A stretch of DNA of 11,275 nucleotides, taken from positions 1-11,275 of the forward strand of contig JASLCY010000453.1 in NCBI GenBank assembly GCA_030151925.1, in the 5' to 3' direction. Position numbers and translations under genes: made by a program. This document shows, piece by piece, positions 1 to 6,942 of the stretch (position 1 is its first letter; every line of letters begins with the position of its first letter). The notes beneath the pieces were generated by a model. The model worked only from the letters and a program-made list of their open reading frames with translations, searched no databases and had not been told where the DNA came from. This DNA comes from Oligoflexus sp. (GTDB lineage Bacteria > Bdellovibrionota_B > Oligoflexia > Oligoflexales > Oligoflexaceae).

Positions 1-1763
1 GATTCCGGCTCGCGTTTATCCCGCAAGAAGCTGGCTTCTATGGAGTTTAACACCGCATAAGGCATGAGGTCGGCCTCATCCGTTTGTTTCGCCTCCGCCG
101 GCCTCAGCTCGGCGGTCGGCTCCTGCTCGTTGACGAGCCTGAGGGCTTTGATGGGGCCGAGCCCGTCGGGGCATTCCTTCTCCGCCCAGCGCAGCCAGGA
201 CCTCAGATAATGTTTATCGATGCCTCCGATCGGGGCTAGGCCACCGGCCGTGTCACCGTCCATAGTCGCGTAACCGACGGCGATCTCGCTGCGGTTGCTG
301 GTCGCGAGCAGGAGGAAACCCTTGAGGTTCGCCAGCAGCCAGACCATGGGCGCCCGAGCGCGCGCCTGGATGTTCTGCAGCGAGAGATCGTCCTGGGCCC
401 AGGTCAAAGGCCGTGCGAGCAGGCCTTCGGCTTTGGCCACATAACCCGAGATGAGTTCCTGGACGTTCACTTCGTAATGATCGGCGCCGACTTCGAGAGC
501 GAGCTGCTTCGCCGCTTCCCGAGTGACGTTCCCGCTTTGGTCCGTTCCCTGGTAGACGGTCGCGAGGTGCTCCTTGATCCATGAACGCGCATCGAGAGGA
601 TCGCCCGCCGGGATGGGCCAGCTCAATTTCTGGCTCAAACCCTCGGGGCCGTGCTCCTTCAAAGCCTCGCTGATCATGTGCGCGCAGAGCGTTACGATCG
701 CGCTCGAATCGCAACCGCCGCTCAGCGAGACGATGAAACCGCGGCTCGCCGATTTCCTCGCGTAATCGAACAACGCGACCTTCTCCGCCTGCAGGAATTC
801 GATCTCCTTGGTCGGGAACGGATCGCTGCTGAGGCCCTGGTAGGCCGGAGCGATGGGCGGCAGCTTCTGCGCGGATTTCGGCAGGGGATCGCCGATGACG
901 GTTTTCTCGTCTTCCTTCGCCACCGTATTGTCGAGCACGGAGCGGTTCTTGAGTTTGGCGACGCGGGCCATATCGAGGTCGATATCCCGGACGAGGAGGC
1001 CGCCGTCGCTGAGCTGGAAACGCTTCGCCCGGCGCGATATCGCCCCGAATTCGCCGAGCAGGATCTCGCCGTCGTAGATGATGCGGCCGCTTTCGAGGCC
1101 CAGCATGTTCGTATAGAGGTAATAGGCCTGGAACGCGCGGCTCGCGTCTTCGACCAAGGTCTCCCTGATCTTGGATTTGCCGAGCGCGAAATGCGAGGCG
1201 CTGAGGTTCACCACCAGCTCGCAGCGGGACAGGGCGGCGTCCGCGGCCGTCCCTTCCGACGACCAGGCTTCTTCGCAGATGACGATGCCGAGGTGCAGGT
1301 TGCCGAACTGATAGCACAGGTCGCCGAACGGGACGTCGGAGCCGAAGAGGTGGATGGGCTCGACCCGATGGAAAGGCCATGGCCTGAACCAACGCGGTTC
1401 GTAGTGGACTCCTTCCCGCGTGAGGATCTTCTTCGGGTTGACGCCGATGACTCTGCGATTCTGCAGCACCGCCGCGCAGTTATACATGCTGCCGCGATGA
1501 TAGATGGGCAAACCGACGACGACCGTCATGCCTTCCGTATGCGCAAGGATCTGCTCGAGCGCGTTGAGCGACATGCGCGCGGTATGAACGCTCGAGAACA
1601 TGTCCTCGCAGTTATAGGCGGTCACGCTCAGCTCGGGGAAGCAGAGGACCTGCACGCCCTCGCGCCTGGCCGCCTCGATCAGGGTCACGATGCGGCGGAC
1701 GTTGCCTTCCCAATCGAAGGGGAGTTGATTGAGACTCGCACCAGCTATACGGAGTCTATCCAC
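1..1763 (-). CDS. nadE: Glutamine-dependent NAD+ synthetase (amidase + synthetase fusion), C-terminus cut off by window edge
   Basis: Makes NAD+ from deamido-NAD+, ATP and ammonia released from glutamine; cytoplasmic, last step of NAD synthesis. 587 residues are visible. The N-terminal nitrilase-type (C-N hydrolase) domain covers about residues 3-270, with the expected Glu-Lys-Cys triad: E44 in FPEL, K111 in NPKKIL, C163 in VICEEAW. The C-terminal synthetase domain starts near residue 320 and carries the ATP P-loop SGGCDSS at 348-354, later LLATSNRSE, then GDTAGGLAPIGGIDK, and the family's EPTAELRP and QTDEADLMPY motifs close to the edge. Probably 50-100 residues are missing. The GTG start at 1763 is chosen because it lies 3 bases after the argS stop, has a GAGAGG Shine-Dalgarno inside the end of argS, and opens directly into the conserved VDRLRIAGASLNQ strand. 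It is the second gene of an argS-nadE unit and probably depends on the argS promoter. Family call is very secure; the start is less so. Confidence 0.95.
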   Translation of the reverse strand, partial: MDRLRIAGASLNQLPFDWEGNVRRIVTLIEAARREGVQVLCFPELSVTAYNCEDMFSSVHTARMSLNALEQILAHTEGMTVVVGLPIYHRGSMYNCAAVLQNRRVIGVNPKKILTREGVHYEPRWFRPWPFHRVEPIHLFGSDVPFGDLCYQFGNLHLGIVICEEAWSSEGTAADAALSRCELVVNLSASHFALGKSKIRETLVEDASRAFQAYYLYTNMLGLESGRIIYDGEILLGEFGAISRRAKRFQLSDGGLLVRDIDLDMARVAKLKNRSVLDNTVAKEDEKTVIGDPLPKSAQKLPPIAPAYQGLSSDPFPTKEIEFLQAEKVALFDYARKSASRGFIVSLSGGCDSSAIVTLCAHMISEALKEHGPEGLSQKLSWPIPAGDPLDARSWIKEHLATVYQGTDQSGNVTREAAKQLALEVGADHYEVNVQELISGYVAKAEGLLARPLTWAQDDLSLQNIQARARAPMVWLLANLKGFLLLATSNRSEIAVGYATMDGDTAGGLAPIGGIDKHYLRSWLRWAEKECPDGLGPIKALRLVNEQEPTAELRPAEAKQTDEADLMPYAVLNSIEASFLRDKREPE

Positions 1764-1766
1764 GGT

Positions 1767-3560
1767 TTACATCCTCTCGGGTGGTTCGATGCCAAGCAGT
1801 CCAAGACCGAATTTAAGGGATTTCGCGAACGCTTCAGCCAGCAGGATACGGGCGGCCCGCAGCGATTCGCCTTCAGCCTTGAGGACCGGGTGAATAGCGA
1901 GGGAGCGGTTGTTCACCTTCGCCATATTGAAGAGGTGGTGGCACAGCACGCTCGGCTTGTTGGTCTCCTGGGCGCTCGCGACCGCGTTATTCAAATCGTT
2001 GATGTAACGCAGGACTTCCTTCTCCTCCGGGCTCGAGAGCAGGGAGAAGTCGGGCGGCGCGCCGGTGAAACCCGCTTCATGCGCCTTGCGGAGGATCGAT
2101 TTCGTACGGGTATAGGCGTACATGAGGTAAGGGCCGGTATTGCCCTCGAAATCCGTCCAATCCTCGATGTTGAAGACGATATCCTTCACCGGGTCCGAGC
2201 AGATCATGCCGTAGCGGATCGTACCGACCGCGAGTTTATGGATCACGTCCGCGATCTCCTCTTCGCTCCATTCGCCGCGATATTTCTCGAGCGGGAGGGC
2301 GAGCGCCGCCGACAATCTCTGCCGCAGGATATCGAAGGTGATCACGTTGCCCTTGCGCGAAGACATCTTGCCGTCCGGGAGGACGACCATGCCGTAGGAC
2401 AGGTGGTAGCAGTTCTTCGCCTGCGGGAAACCCATCTTCTCGAGCGTGCGGAACACCTGCTTGAAGTGGAGGTTCTGCTCCGAGCCGACGACGTAGATCG
2501 CTTTCTCGGTGTGGAATTTGCCGAACTTCTCGGCGGCCAGCGCCAAGTCCTTGGTCGCGTAGGTGGTGTTGCCGTCGCTCTTCCTCAGGATGACGAAACC
2601 GAGCTTCTCCTCCTTCAGGTCGAGGCCGATCGCGCCGTCGGATTCGACGAACACGCCCTTCTCCAGGTAACGGTCGACGACGCGCTGGCTCTCTTCGCTC
2701 ACGCCCGATTCGGTGAACCAATGGTCGAAGTGGGCTCCGATCCACGAATAGATGTCGTTGAAGTCATCGACCGACCACTGCCGGGTCTTTTCCCATAGCT
2801 CGAAGGTGGGGCCTTGTTTCGATTCGATATCGCGGAGGACCTGCGAGATCTCCGCGTTGTAGACCGCGCGCTCGGCGTCCGTCGCGTCTTCGAGCAGGTT
2901 GCTCGCCGAGGAGTACATGTGCCCGAGCCAGGTGCCCTGATGATCGCTCGGCGCCTGATGACGGTTCTTGAGGATATACCAGAGGCACTTCGCGATGTGG
3001 GTGCCTTCGTCGCCGATGTAGTTCACCATCGTTATAGGATAACCGCAGGCCTTATAGATGCGGCCGAGGCTGTCGCCGAGCGCGACGTTGCGCATGTGCC
3101 CGACGTGGAAGGACTTGTGCGTGTTGGGCTGCGAATATTCGATCATCGTCTTGAGGCGAGGGCTGCTGCCGAGCGTATTGCGTTTCGCAAAGGTCTCGTC
3201 GAGGACGCCTGGGATCAAATATCCCGCCAGCGCTCCCGGCGCGACCTGAATGTTGAGGAAGGGTCCCGCGACGTCCGCGCGTTCGATCCAGGGCGAAATC
3301 CCCGCGAGCGTCTTGCCGAGCTCGGCCGCGAGTTCGGGCGGCTTCCTTTTGAGCTCCTTCGCCAGACGGAAACAAGGCAGGGCGTAATCGCCGAGCGCGG
3401 CTTCGGGCGGTCGCTCGAGCATCGTGTAAATCTTGTCGGCTGCCAAAGCCTCGAGAGAAGTTCCATCTGGAGTCGAGGCGCGAAGAGCCTCATGGATCGC
3501 CGCGGCCACCTGAGCTTTGCTGGAGTCAGGGAGGAGTTCGAGCGCGGTTTTATGAGTCAT
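1767..3560 (-). CDS. argS: Arginyl-tRNA synthetase
   Basis: Class I aminoacyl-tRNA synthetase that charges tRNA-Arg with arginine using ATP in the cytoplasm. 597 residues, a normal length. The N-terminal add-1 type domain (about 1-125, with GDYALPCF and FLNIQV) is followed by the catalytic Rossmann core. This holds the HIGH motif as HVGH at 152-155 (after SQPNTHKSF) and the second signature as KMSSRKG at 398-404. The C-terminal helical anticodon-binding (DALR) domain has the characteristic NTGPYLMYAYTRTKSI stretch. The ATG at 3560 is the natural start; its Shine-Dalgarno is weak (AGAAAG, about 10 bases upstream). It is first in a two-gene unit with nadE, which begins 3 bases after the argS stop, suggesting translational coupling. 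Divergent from comM. All catalytic signatures are intact. Confidence 0.97.
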   Translation of the reverse strand: MTHKTALELLPDSSKAQVAAAIHEALRASTPDGTSLEALAADKIYTMLERPPEAALGDYALPCFRLAKELKRKPPELAAELGKTLAGISPWIERADVAGPFLNIQVAPGALAGYLIPGVLDETFAKRNTLGSSPRLKTMIEYSQPNTHKSFHVGHMRNVALGDSLGRIYKACGYPITMVNYIGDEGTHIAKCLWYILKNRHQAPSDHQGTWLGHMYSSASNLLEDATDAERAVYNAEISQVLRDIESKQGPTFELWEKTRQWSVDDFNDIYSWIGAHFDHWFTESGVSEESQRVVDRYLEKGVFVESDGAIGLDLKEEKLGFVILRKSDGNTTYATKDLALAAEKFGKFHTEKAIYVVGSEQNLHFKQVFRTLEKMGFPQAKNCYHLSYGMVVLPDGKMSSRKGNVITFDILRQRLSAALALPLEKYRGEWSEEEIADVIHKLAVGTIRYGMICSDPVKDIVFNIEDWTDFEGNTGPYLMYAYTRTKSILRKAHEAGFTGAPPDFSLLSSPEEKEVLRYINDLNNAVASAQETNKPSVLCHHLFNMAKVNNRSLAIHPVLKAEGESLRAARILLAEAFAKSLKFGLGLLGIEPPERM

Positions 3561-3607
3561 TTTGATCTACTTTCTTATGACGGAATATCGGTCTGCGACA
3601 GCGGTAA

Positions 3608-3635
3608 ATTATCACAGGGCTGACTCCCCTGTCAC
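3608..3635 (-). promoter_or_regulatory. Sigma-70 type promoter for argS-nadE
   Basis: On the minus strand, GTGACA (3630-3635, five of six matches to TTGACA) is followed by a 16-base spacer and GATAAT (3608-3613, five of six matches to TATAAT). A TG two bases upstream of nothing else is needed: both boxes are near consensus. Transcription would start near 3601, giving a leader of about 40 bases before argS. The spacer contains TGAC (3621-3624) and GTCA (3631-3634), an inverted pair that could bind a regulator. Read from sequence only; no experimental support. Confidence 0.6.
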
Positions 3636-3726
3636 GCGCCGCAGTTCATGTCAGGGTTATTTTACAGCGAATTTCTATAGAGTTCTGAGCGGAACTTGCG
3701 CCCTCTGCTCTCGAAAGGAACCGGCT

Positions 3727-5265
3727 ATGCAAAATCTCACTCGGACCGCGGCGATGAGCGGCAACGAAGCCTCCCTCGTATCGATCGAATGCCTCAATAC
3801 GAGCGGATTTGCCGGCCTGCAACTGGTCGGGAACGTGGGAGAGCTGTGCCGCGAGGGCAAAGAGAGGGCCAAAACAGTCCTCGAAGCGCTGGGCTTCAAG
3901 ATGGGGCACAAACGCATCCTCATCAACTTCTCTCCGGCTGATTCCCGCAAGGACGGCAACCACTTCGATCTTCCGCTGGCGGTCAGCATAGGAGCCCATC
4001 TGGCGACCGAGGAATTGCGCGTGAATCCCGGTGAATGGCTTTTCGCGGCCGAGCTGGGGCTTGACGGGAGCCTGCGGCCGATACGCGGTCTCGTCCCACT
4101 CATCCTCGTTGCGATCGGGCAGGGACTCCGGGGCGTGGTGGTCGCTGGCGGCAACATCCATGAAATCACGGCGCTCCAAGGTTTGGCCGAGCTCCATGGC
4201 CGCGATTTCCGATATCTCTGTTTTGATCATCTGCAGGAGGTCATGAGTTGGCTTCGCAATGGCGAGTACGTGGCGAAACCTTCACCGGACGAAGCTTATT
4301 CACCGATAGCCCGAGACCCCCACTTCGGCGAAATGGATCTCACGCCCGAGCTGACGAGTCTCGGCCTCTGCACGGCGGTGGGCGGGCACAGCCTGCTATT
4401 GCGCGGCACGCCCGGAAGCGGCAAATCGATGTTCGCGCAGAGGCTGCCGTCCCTGCTGCCGCGTTTGGACCGGAGCCACCATCTCGAAGCGCTCCACATC
4501 TACAGCATCGCCGGCGAAAATATCCCGCAAGCGGTGCTGCAAGGTTTGCCGCCCTTTCGTTCGCCTCATCACAGCAGCAGCGCGCAATCGCTGCTCGGCA
4601 CCGCGGACCTGCCGGGAGAAATGTCCCTCGCCCACGGCGGCCTGCTGTTCCTGGATGAACTGCCCGAGTTTCGTCGTGATTTGCTGGAATCGCTGCGGGA
4701 GCCCTTGGAGACCGGCTGCCTGCATATCGCCCGCGCTCATCGGAAGTCCACCTGGCCAGCGAAAGTCCAATTCATCGCCGCCTGCAACAACTGCCCCTGC
4801 GGTTATCTGCATAGCAAAAGGCAGCTCTGCCGTTGTTCGTTGAAAGCCGCGCAGGCCTATACGGATCGTCTTTCGGGGCCGCTCCTGGAGCGGATCGATA
4901 TCCACTACTGGATGCCTGAAACGCTTCCGCAGGAACTCGTAACGTCGCGATCCGATCAGGTTGCGGAGCTCAGGCGGCTCTGCGAAAGAGGCCGCGCCTT
5001 CATGTGGAATCGCTGGGGCGAACGTCGATCGAATGCCGAAGCGGATCATGACGCTCTTTTGGGAAGCAGTGGATTAAGCAGGTCGAAGCGCAGCGTCATC
5101 AGCCATGAGTTGAATCGGCTCAAGGTCTCGTCGCGTTCGATCCTGCGAGTGCTCAGAATCGCACGCACGCTGGCCGATCTGGATGAAAGCGTGGAGATCG
5201 AGCCGGCCCATCTTATCGAGGCTGCGCGATGGCGCCGGCTCAGAGGCGAGGGTTTGTTAGTTTGA
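3727..5265 (+). CDS. comM: ComM/YifB-family Mg-chelatase-like AAA+ ATPase
   Basis: ComM is a hexameric helicase that promotes branch migration when foreign single-stranded DNA is integrated during natural transformation; many non-competent bacteria keep it. 512 residues, the usual size. The N-terminal Lon-S5-like ChlI domain (about 8-165) has ILINFSPADSRKDG and FDLPLAV. The AAA+ domain has Walker A GTPGSGKS at 227-234, PFRSPHHSSS near 280, Walker B LLFLDELPE with D310 and E311, and a Cys cluster (C356, C358, C368, C370) likely to bind zinc. The SGPLLERIDIH motif and C-terminal lid helices follow. An upstream in-frame extension to 3562 is rejected: the ATG at 3727 has AAAGGAA at a 6-base spacing and the family begins here. 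Odd points: the usual NPCPCGY reads NNCPCGY, and the N-terminal strand departs from the family's typical GLPxFxIVGLPD pattern. Its 3' end overlaps the convergent neighbour by 9 bases. No clear promoter seen upstream. Confidence 0.93.
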   Translation: MQNLTRTAAMSGNEASLVSIECLNTSGFAGLQLVGNVGELCREGKERAKTVLEALGFKMGHKRILINFSPADSRKDGNHFDLPLAVSIGAHLATEELRVNPGEWLFAAELGLDGSLRPIRGLVPLILVAIGQGLRGVVVAGGNIHEITALQGLAELHGRDFRYLCFDHLQEVMSWLRNGEYVAKPSPDEAYSPIARDPHFGEMDLTPELTSLGLCTAVGGHSLLLRGTPGSGKSMFAQRLPSLLPRLDRSHHLEALHIYSIAGENIPQAVLQGLPPFRSPHHSSSAQSLLGTADLPGEMSLAHGGLLFLDELPEFRRDLLESLREPLETGCLHIARAHRKSTWPAKVQFIAACNNCPCGYLHSKRQLCRCSLKAAQAYTDRLSGPLLERIDIHYWMPETLPQELVTSRSDQVAELRRLCERGRAFMWNRWGERRSNAEADHDALLGSSGLSRSKRSVISHELNRLKVSSRSILRVLRIARTLADLDESVEIEPAHLIEAARWRRLRGEGLLV

Positions 5266-5784
5266 GGCGTAGGATTCTTTGCAGAGCTTCTCGACCTGGC
5301 GCACGAGATCGCTGCTGGCGAAATTGCTGCCGCCGGTCTTGTTCACCATGTCGCGCAAAGCCTTGGGGCTTTGGCTCTCATTGAGCCAGACCATCGAGAC
5401 CTTGATATCGAGCAGCTTGGCCACGGCGACGACCTTTTGCGCTTTTTCCTCGTTCCATTCCACCTTGCCGTTCAACACGAGCAAGACGGAGCTGTGCGCG
5501 AGCGTCTGCGAGAGGAAACGCAGCTCTTCAACGTCGTTCAGGATGATGCTGCGCTCGGGGGTATTGAGCACCGAGGCATACATCTTCGAGGGAGCGACGT
5601 AACGGGCTTGACCGCCTTGTTCCACGACGACGAAGGCCGGGGTCGGGAAACGGGTCAGGGCGCCGAGGAGATTTTCACTGAATTTGCCGGGCGCGCCGGC
5701 GACCGAGCAAAGGGTAGCCATTTGGCCAAAGGCGAACGTACTGGTGAGGAGAGAAAGGGTCAGGATGAATTTCAGCAACCGCAT
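5257..5784 (-). CDS. Secreted protein with von Willebrand A-like fold, function unknown
   Basis: 175 residues. A clear Sec signal peptide: MRLLKFILTLSLLTSTFAFG, positive n-region, hydrophobic core, cleavage likely near residue 20. The mature part alternates strands and helices. Residues 98-155 look like the second half of a VWA Rossmann fold: strand SSVLLVLNGKV, a helix KAQKVVAVAKLL, strand IKVSMVWLNES, a helix, then a TGGSNFA turn. The DxSxS metal site of a true VWA domain is not visible, so metal binding is doubtful. Two cysteines (C26 and C168) could form a disulfide joining the ends. The ATG at 5784 is chosen over an in-frame extension to 5877 because GGAGG sits 5 bases upstream and the signal peptide starts there. 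Its tail overlaps comM by 9 bases. The family was not recognised; the VWA-like reading is inferred from pattern. Confidence 0.8.
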   Translation of the reverse strand: MRLLKFILTLSLLTSTFAFGQMATLCSVAGAPGKFSENLLGALTRFPTPAFVVVEQGGQARYVAPSKMYASVLNTPERSIILNDVEELRFLSQTLAHSSVLLVLNGKVEWNEEKAQKVVAVAKLLDIKVSMVWLNESQSPKALRDMVNKTGGSNFASSDLVRQVEKLCKESYASN

Positions 5785-5842
5785 AAGAGCCTCCGCAAGA
5801 TCTACCTTATGGTAAATAGCAAGGAAGCGGCCAAGGCCCGGC

Positions 5843-5862
5843 TGCATTTCCTGGATGCATTT
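5843..5862. repeat. TGCATTT direct repeat
   Basis: TGCATTT occurs twice, at 5843-5849 and 5856-5862, with a 13-base period, between the divergent secreted-protein and chorismate mutase-like genes. It could be a tandem binding site or chance. No good -35/-10 pair was found for either gene in this 160-base gap. Confidence 0.3.
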
Positions 5863-5910
5863 TCGCGGCTTTAGCACTAAATAGGCCTTAGAGGACTCTG
5901 ACTACGGACG

Positions 5911-5922
5911 TGACAACTGTCA
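5911..5922. promoter_or_regulatory. Perfect inverted repeat TGACA-AC-TGTCA, candidate operator
   Basis: TGACA and TGTCA are perfect inverted arms separated by two bases, 22 bases before the start chosen for the chorismate mutase-like gene. The size and symmetry fit a site for a dimeric regulator or a short mRNA hairpin just ahead of the ribosome site. No regulator is identified. Confidence 0.35.
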
Positions 5923-5944
5923 AAGAACCTTACAGAGGATGACG

Positions 5945-6217
5945 ATGGCTCAGGATCTTGAATATTGGCGCAAAGAGATTCAAGCGCTCGACACCGAACT
6001 GATCCGTTTGGTCGAAAAACGCATGAGCCTCGCGTTGAAAATCGGTGAGTTCAAGGCCCTGCATAAACTTCCCGTGAAGAACCATGAGGTCGAGCAGGAG
6101 AACCTCGAGCGGTCGCGCGCTCAGGCCAGGAGCCTGGGCCTGGACCCGGCCTTTATCGAACAGCTCATGATTCTTATCATGCAGCATTCCGTGGAGACCC
6201 AGGTGAAGTTGGGTTAA
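5945..6217 (+). CDS. AroQ-type chorismate mutase-like protein, free-standing
   Basis: 90 residues, the size of a single-domain all-helical AroQ chorismate mutase, which turns chorismate into prephenate for Phe/Tyr synthesis. Aligned by eye to the E. coli P-protein mutase domain, these are kept: R9 (for R11), R26 (R28), K37 (K39), E50 (E52), S82 (S84) and Q86 (Q88). Two positions differ: N46 in place of D48 and V49 in place of R51. Helix 1 (WRKEIQALDTELIRLVEKRM) and the tail HSVETQ are typical. The ATG at 5945 is preferred over the one at 5939, because AGAGG at 5934-5938 lies 6 bases before the former and touches the latter. No prephenate dehydratase, dehydrogenase or DAHP synthase gene adjoins it. 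It is probably an active mutase, but a helical relative with a changed reaction is possible. Confidence 0.82.
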   Translation: MAQDLEYWRKEIQALDTELIRLVEKRMSLALKIGEFKALHKLPVKNHEVEQENLERSRAQARSLGLDPAFIEQLMILIMQHSVETQVKLG

Positions 6218-6229
6218 ATCCCTAAAGTC

Positions 6230-6258
6230 TTTAAAATCTTTAGCGAATGTGCCATAAT
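6230..6258 (+). promoter_or_regulatory. Candidate distal promoter of the ferritin-like gene
   Basis: TTTAAA (6230-6235), a 17-base spacer, then CATAAT (6253-6258) preceded by TG one base earlier, making an extended -10. It lies in an AT-rich stretch right after the chorismate mutase-like gene. A start near 6265 would give a leader of about 114 bases before the ATG at 6379. Confidence 0.4.
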
Positions 6259-6303
6259 ATAAGTCCTTTTATGACCCGGATTTGACTTAAATTATGGATC
6301 AAT

Positions 6304-6314
6304 ACTGTCACAGT
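6304..6314. promoter_or_regulatory. 11-base perfect palindrome ACTGTCACAGT
   Basis: ACTGT-C-ACAGT is perfectly symmetrical about one central base. It lies between the two candidate promoters of the ferritin-like gene, where a bound repressor would block read-through from the distal one. The binding protein is unknown. Confidence 0.35.
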
Positions 6315-6346
6315 GAAGCATTAGACTGTGGAAAGAGCCGCGAGAG

Positions 6347-6355
6347 TGGTATATA
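6347..6355 (+). promoter_or_regulatory. Candidate proximal extended -10 of the ferritin-like gene
   Basis: TG-g-TATATA is a good extended -10, but no acceptable -35 box stands 16-18 bases upstream. Transcription would start near 6362, leaving a short leader that contains the GGAGG ribosome site at 6369-6373. Confidence 0.4.
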
Positions 6356-6378
6356 TACAGCTTGATTCGGAGGCTTTT

Positions 6379-6906
6379 ATGGGCACATCAAGTTGGCTTT
6401 CAAGTGATACAGGTATGGTGCTGAGCTTTCAGCTCCCACGCAGCCGCTCGATTCCCTATTCAACCCTCTTCGAAAACAACCACTACCTCCGCATGCTCAA
6501 CAAGCTCCTCCAGCTCGAGCTGGGTTCGATCGAGCTTTACAAGCGCTGCTCGCAGTGCCTCCGCATCGACAACGTCGATAGCCTGATCAATGCGCATCGC
6601 CAGCAGGCGAAGAACCTCGTCAACCTCATCGTCTATAACCGCGGCATCCCCGAAAAGAACGGCTTCGCCCTGTCGCCGGAGATCGGCATGCTCGCGCACG
6701 GCCTCGGTAAGCAGTTCGGCCGTTCCTGGGCCTTCCGCACCAGCCGCATGACTTGCCTCCACGTCGAACGCCTGCTCAAGCGCCGCTACCAGGCGGCCCT
6801 GGCCGAAGCCCCTTACGCGGATCGCGGCATCCTCGTCGATCACGCAAAAAGAAGCGGGTACCACATCGAGTTTCTCGCCGCGTCGCGCAACGAACTCCTC
6901 GAATGA
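6379..6906 (+). CDS. Ferritin-like helical-bundle protein (DUF2383-like), function unknown
   Basis: 175 residues, predicted mostly helical. Residues 35-85 (LRMLNKLLQLELGSIELYKR, then SLINAHRQQAKNLVNLIVYNRGIP) resemble the first helix pair of the DUF2383/PA2169-type ferritin-like domain, and residues 118-170 look like the second pair. Possible metal ligands are E47, E52, H73, H128, E130, H155 and H162, but the paired ExxH motifs of a true di-iron ferritin are not clean. A CxxC (C57, C60) sits at the end of helix 1. The start at 6379 has GGAGG at a 5-base spacing; an in-frame GTG at 6328 would lie upstream of the proximal promoter. The reading frame is strongly GC-rich at third positions, suggesting good expression. 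Downstream it meets the FabR-like gene with 36 bases between stops. Fold moderately likely; role unknown (stress or iron-related proteins often have this fold). Confidence 0.75.
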   Translation: MGTSSWLSSDTGMVLSFQLPRSRSIPYSTLFENNHYLRMLNKLLQLELGSIELYKRCSQCLRIDNVDSLINAHRQQAKNLVNLIVYNRGIPEKNGFALSPEIGMLAHGLGKQFGRSWAFRTSRMTCLHVERLLKRRYQAALAEAPYADRGILVDHAKRSGYHIEFLAASRNELLE

Positions 6907-6942
6907 TACCCGCATAAGATTCTTTAATCCAAAAACGCCCTC

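Noticed and set aside
253..1392. A 379-codon minus-strand frame inside nadE
   Set aside because: It is out of frame with the nadE domains and is Arg/Pro-rich without structure. The true nadE frame is open through the whole stretch.
651..2798. A 715-codon open frame on the plus strand
   Set aside because: It runs antisense across both nadE and argS, which have unmistakable motifs in their own frames. Its composition (Arg, Ala, Asp-rich, no domain) is the usual shadow of GC-rich codons.
3562..3726. In-frame N-terminal extension of comM
   Set aside because: The extra 55 codons would cover the argS promoter, show no homology to the family start, and the ATG at 3727 has a good ribosome site.
4396..5049. 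A 217-codon minus-strand frame
   Set aside because: It lies opposite the AAA+ core of comM, where all family motifs are in the plus frame.
6223..6244. CTAAAG...CTTTAG hairpin as terminator of the chorismate mutase-like gene
   Set aside because: A six-base AT-rich stem with a ten-base loop and no following T-run is too weak; the same bases supply a candidate -35 box.
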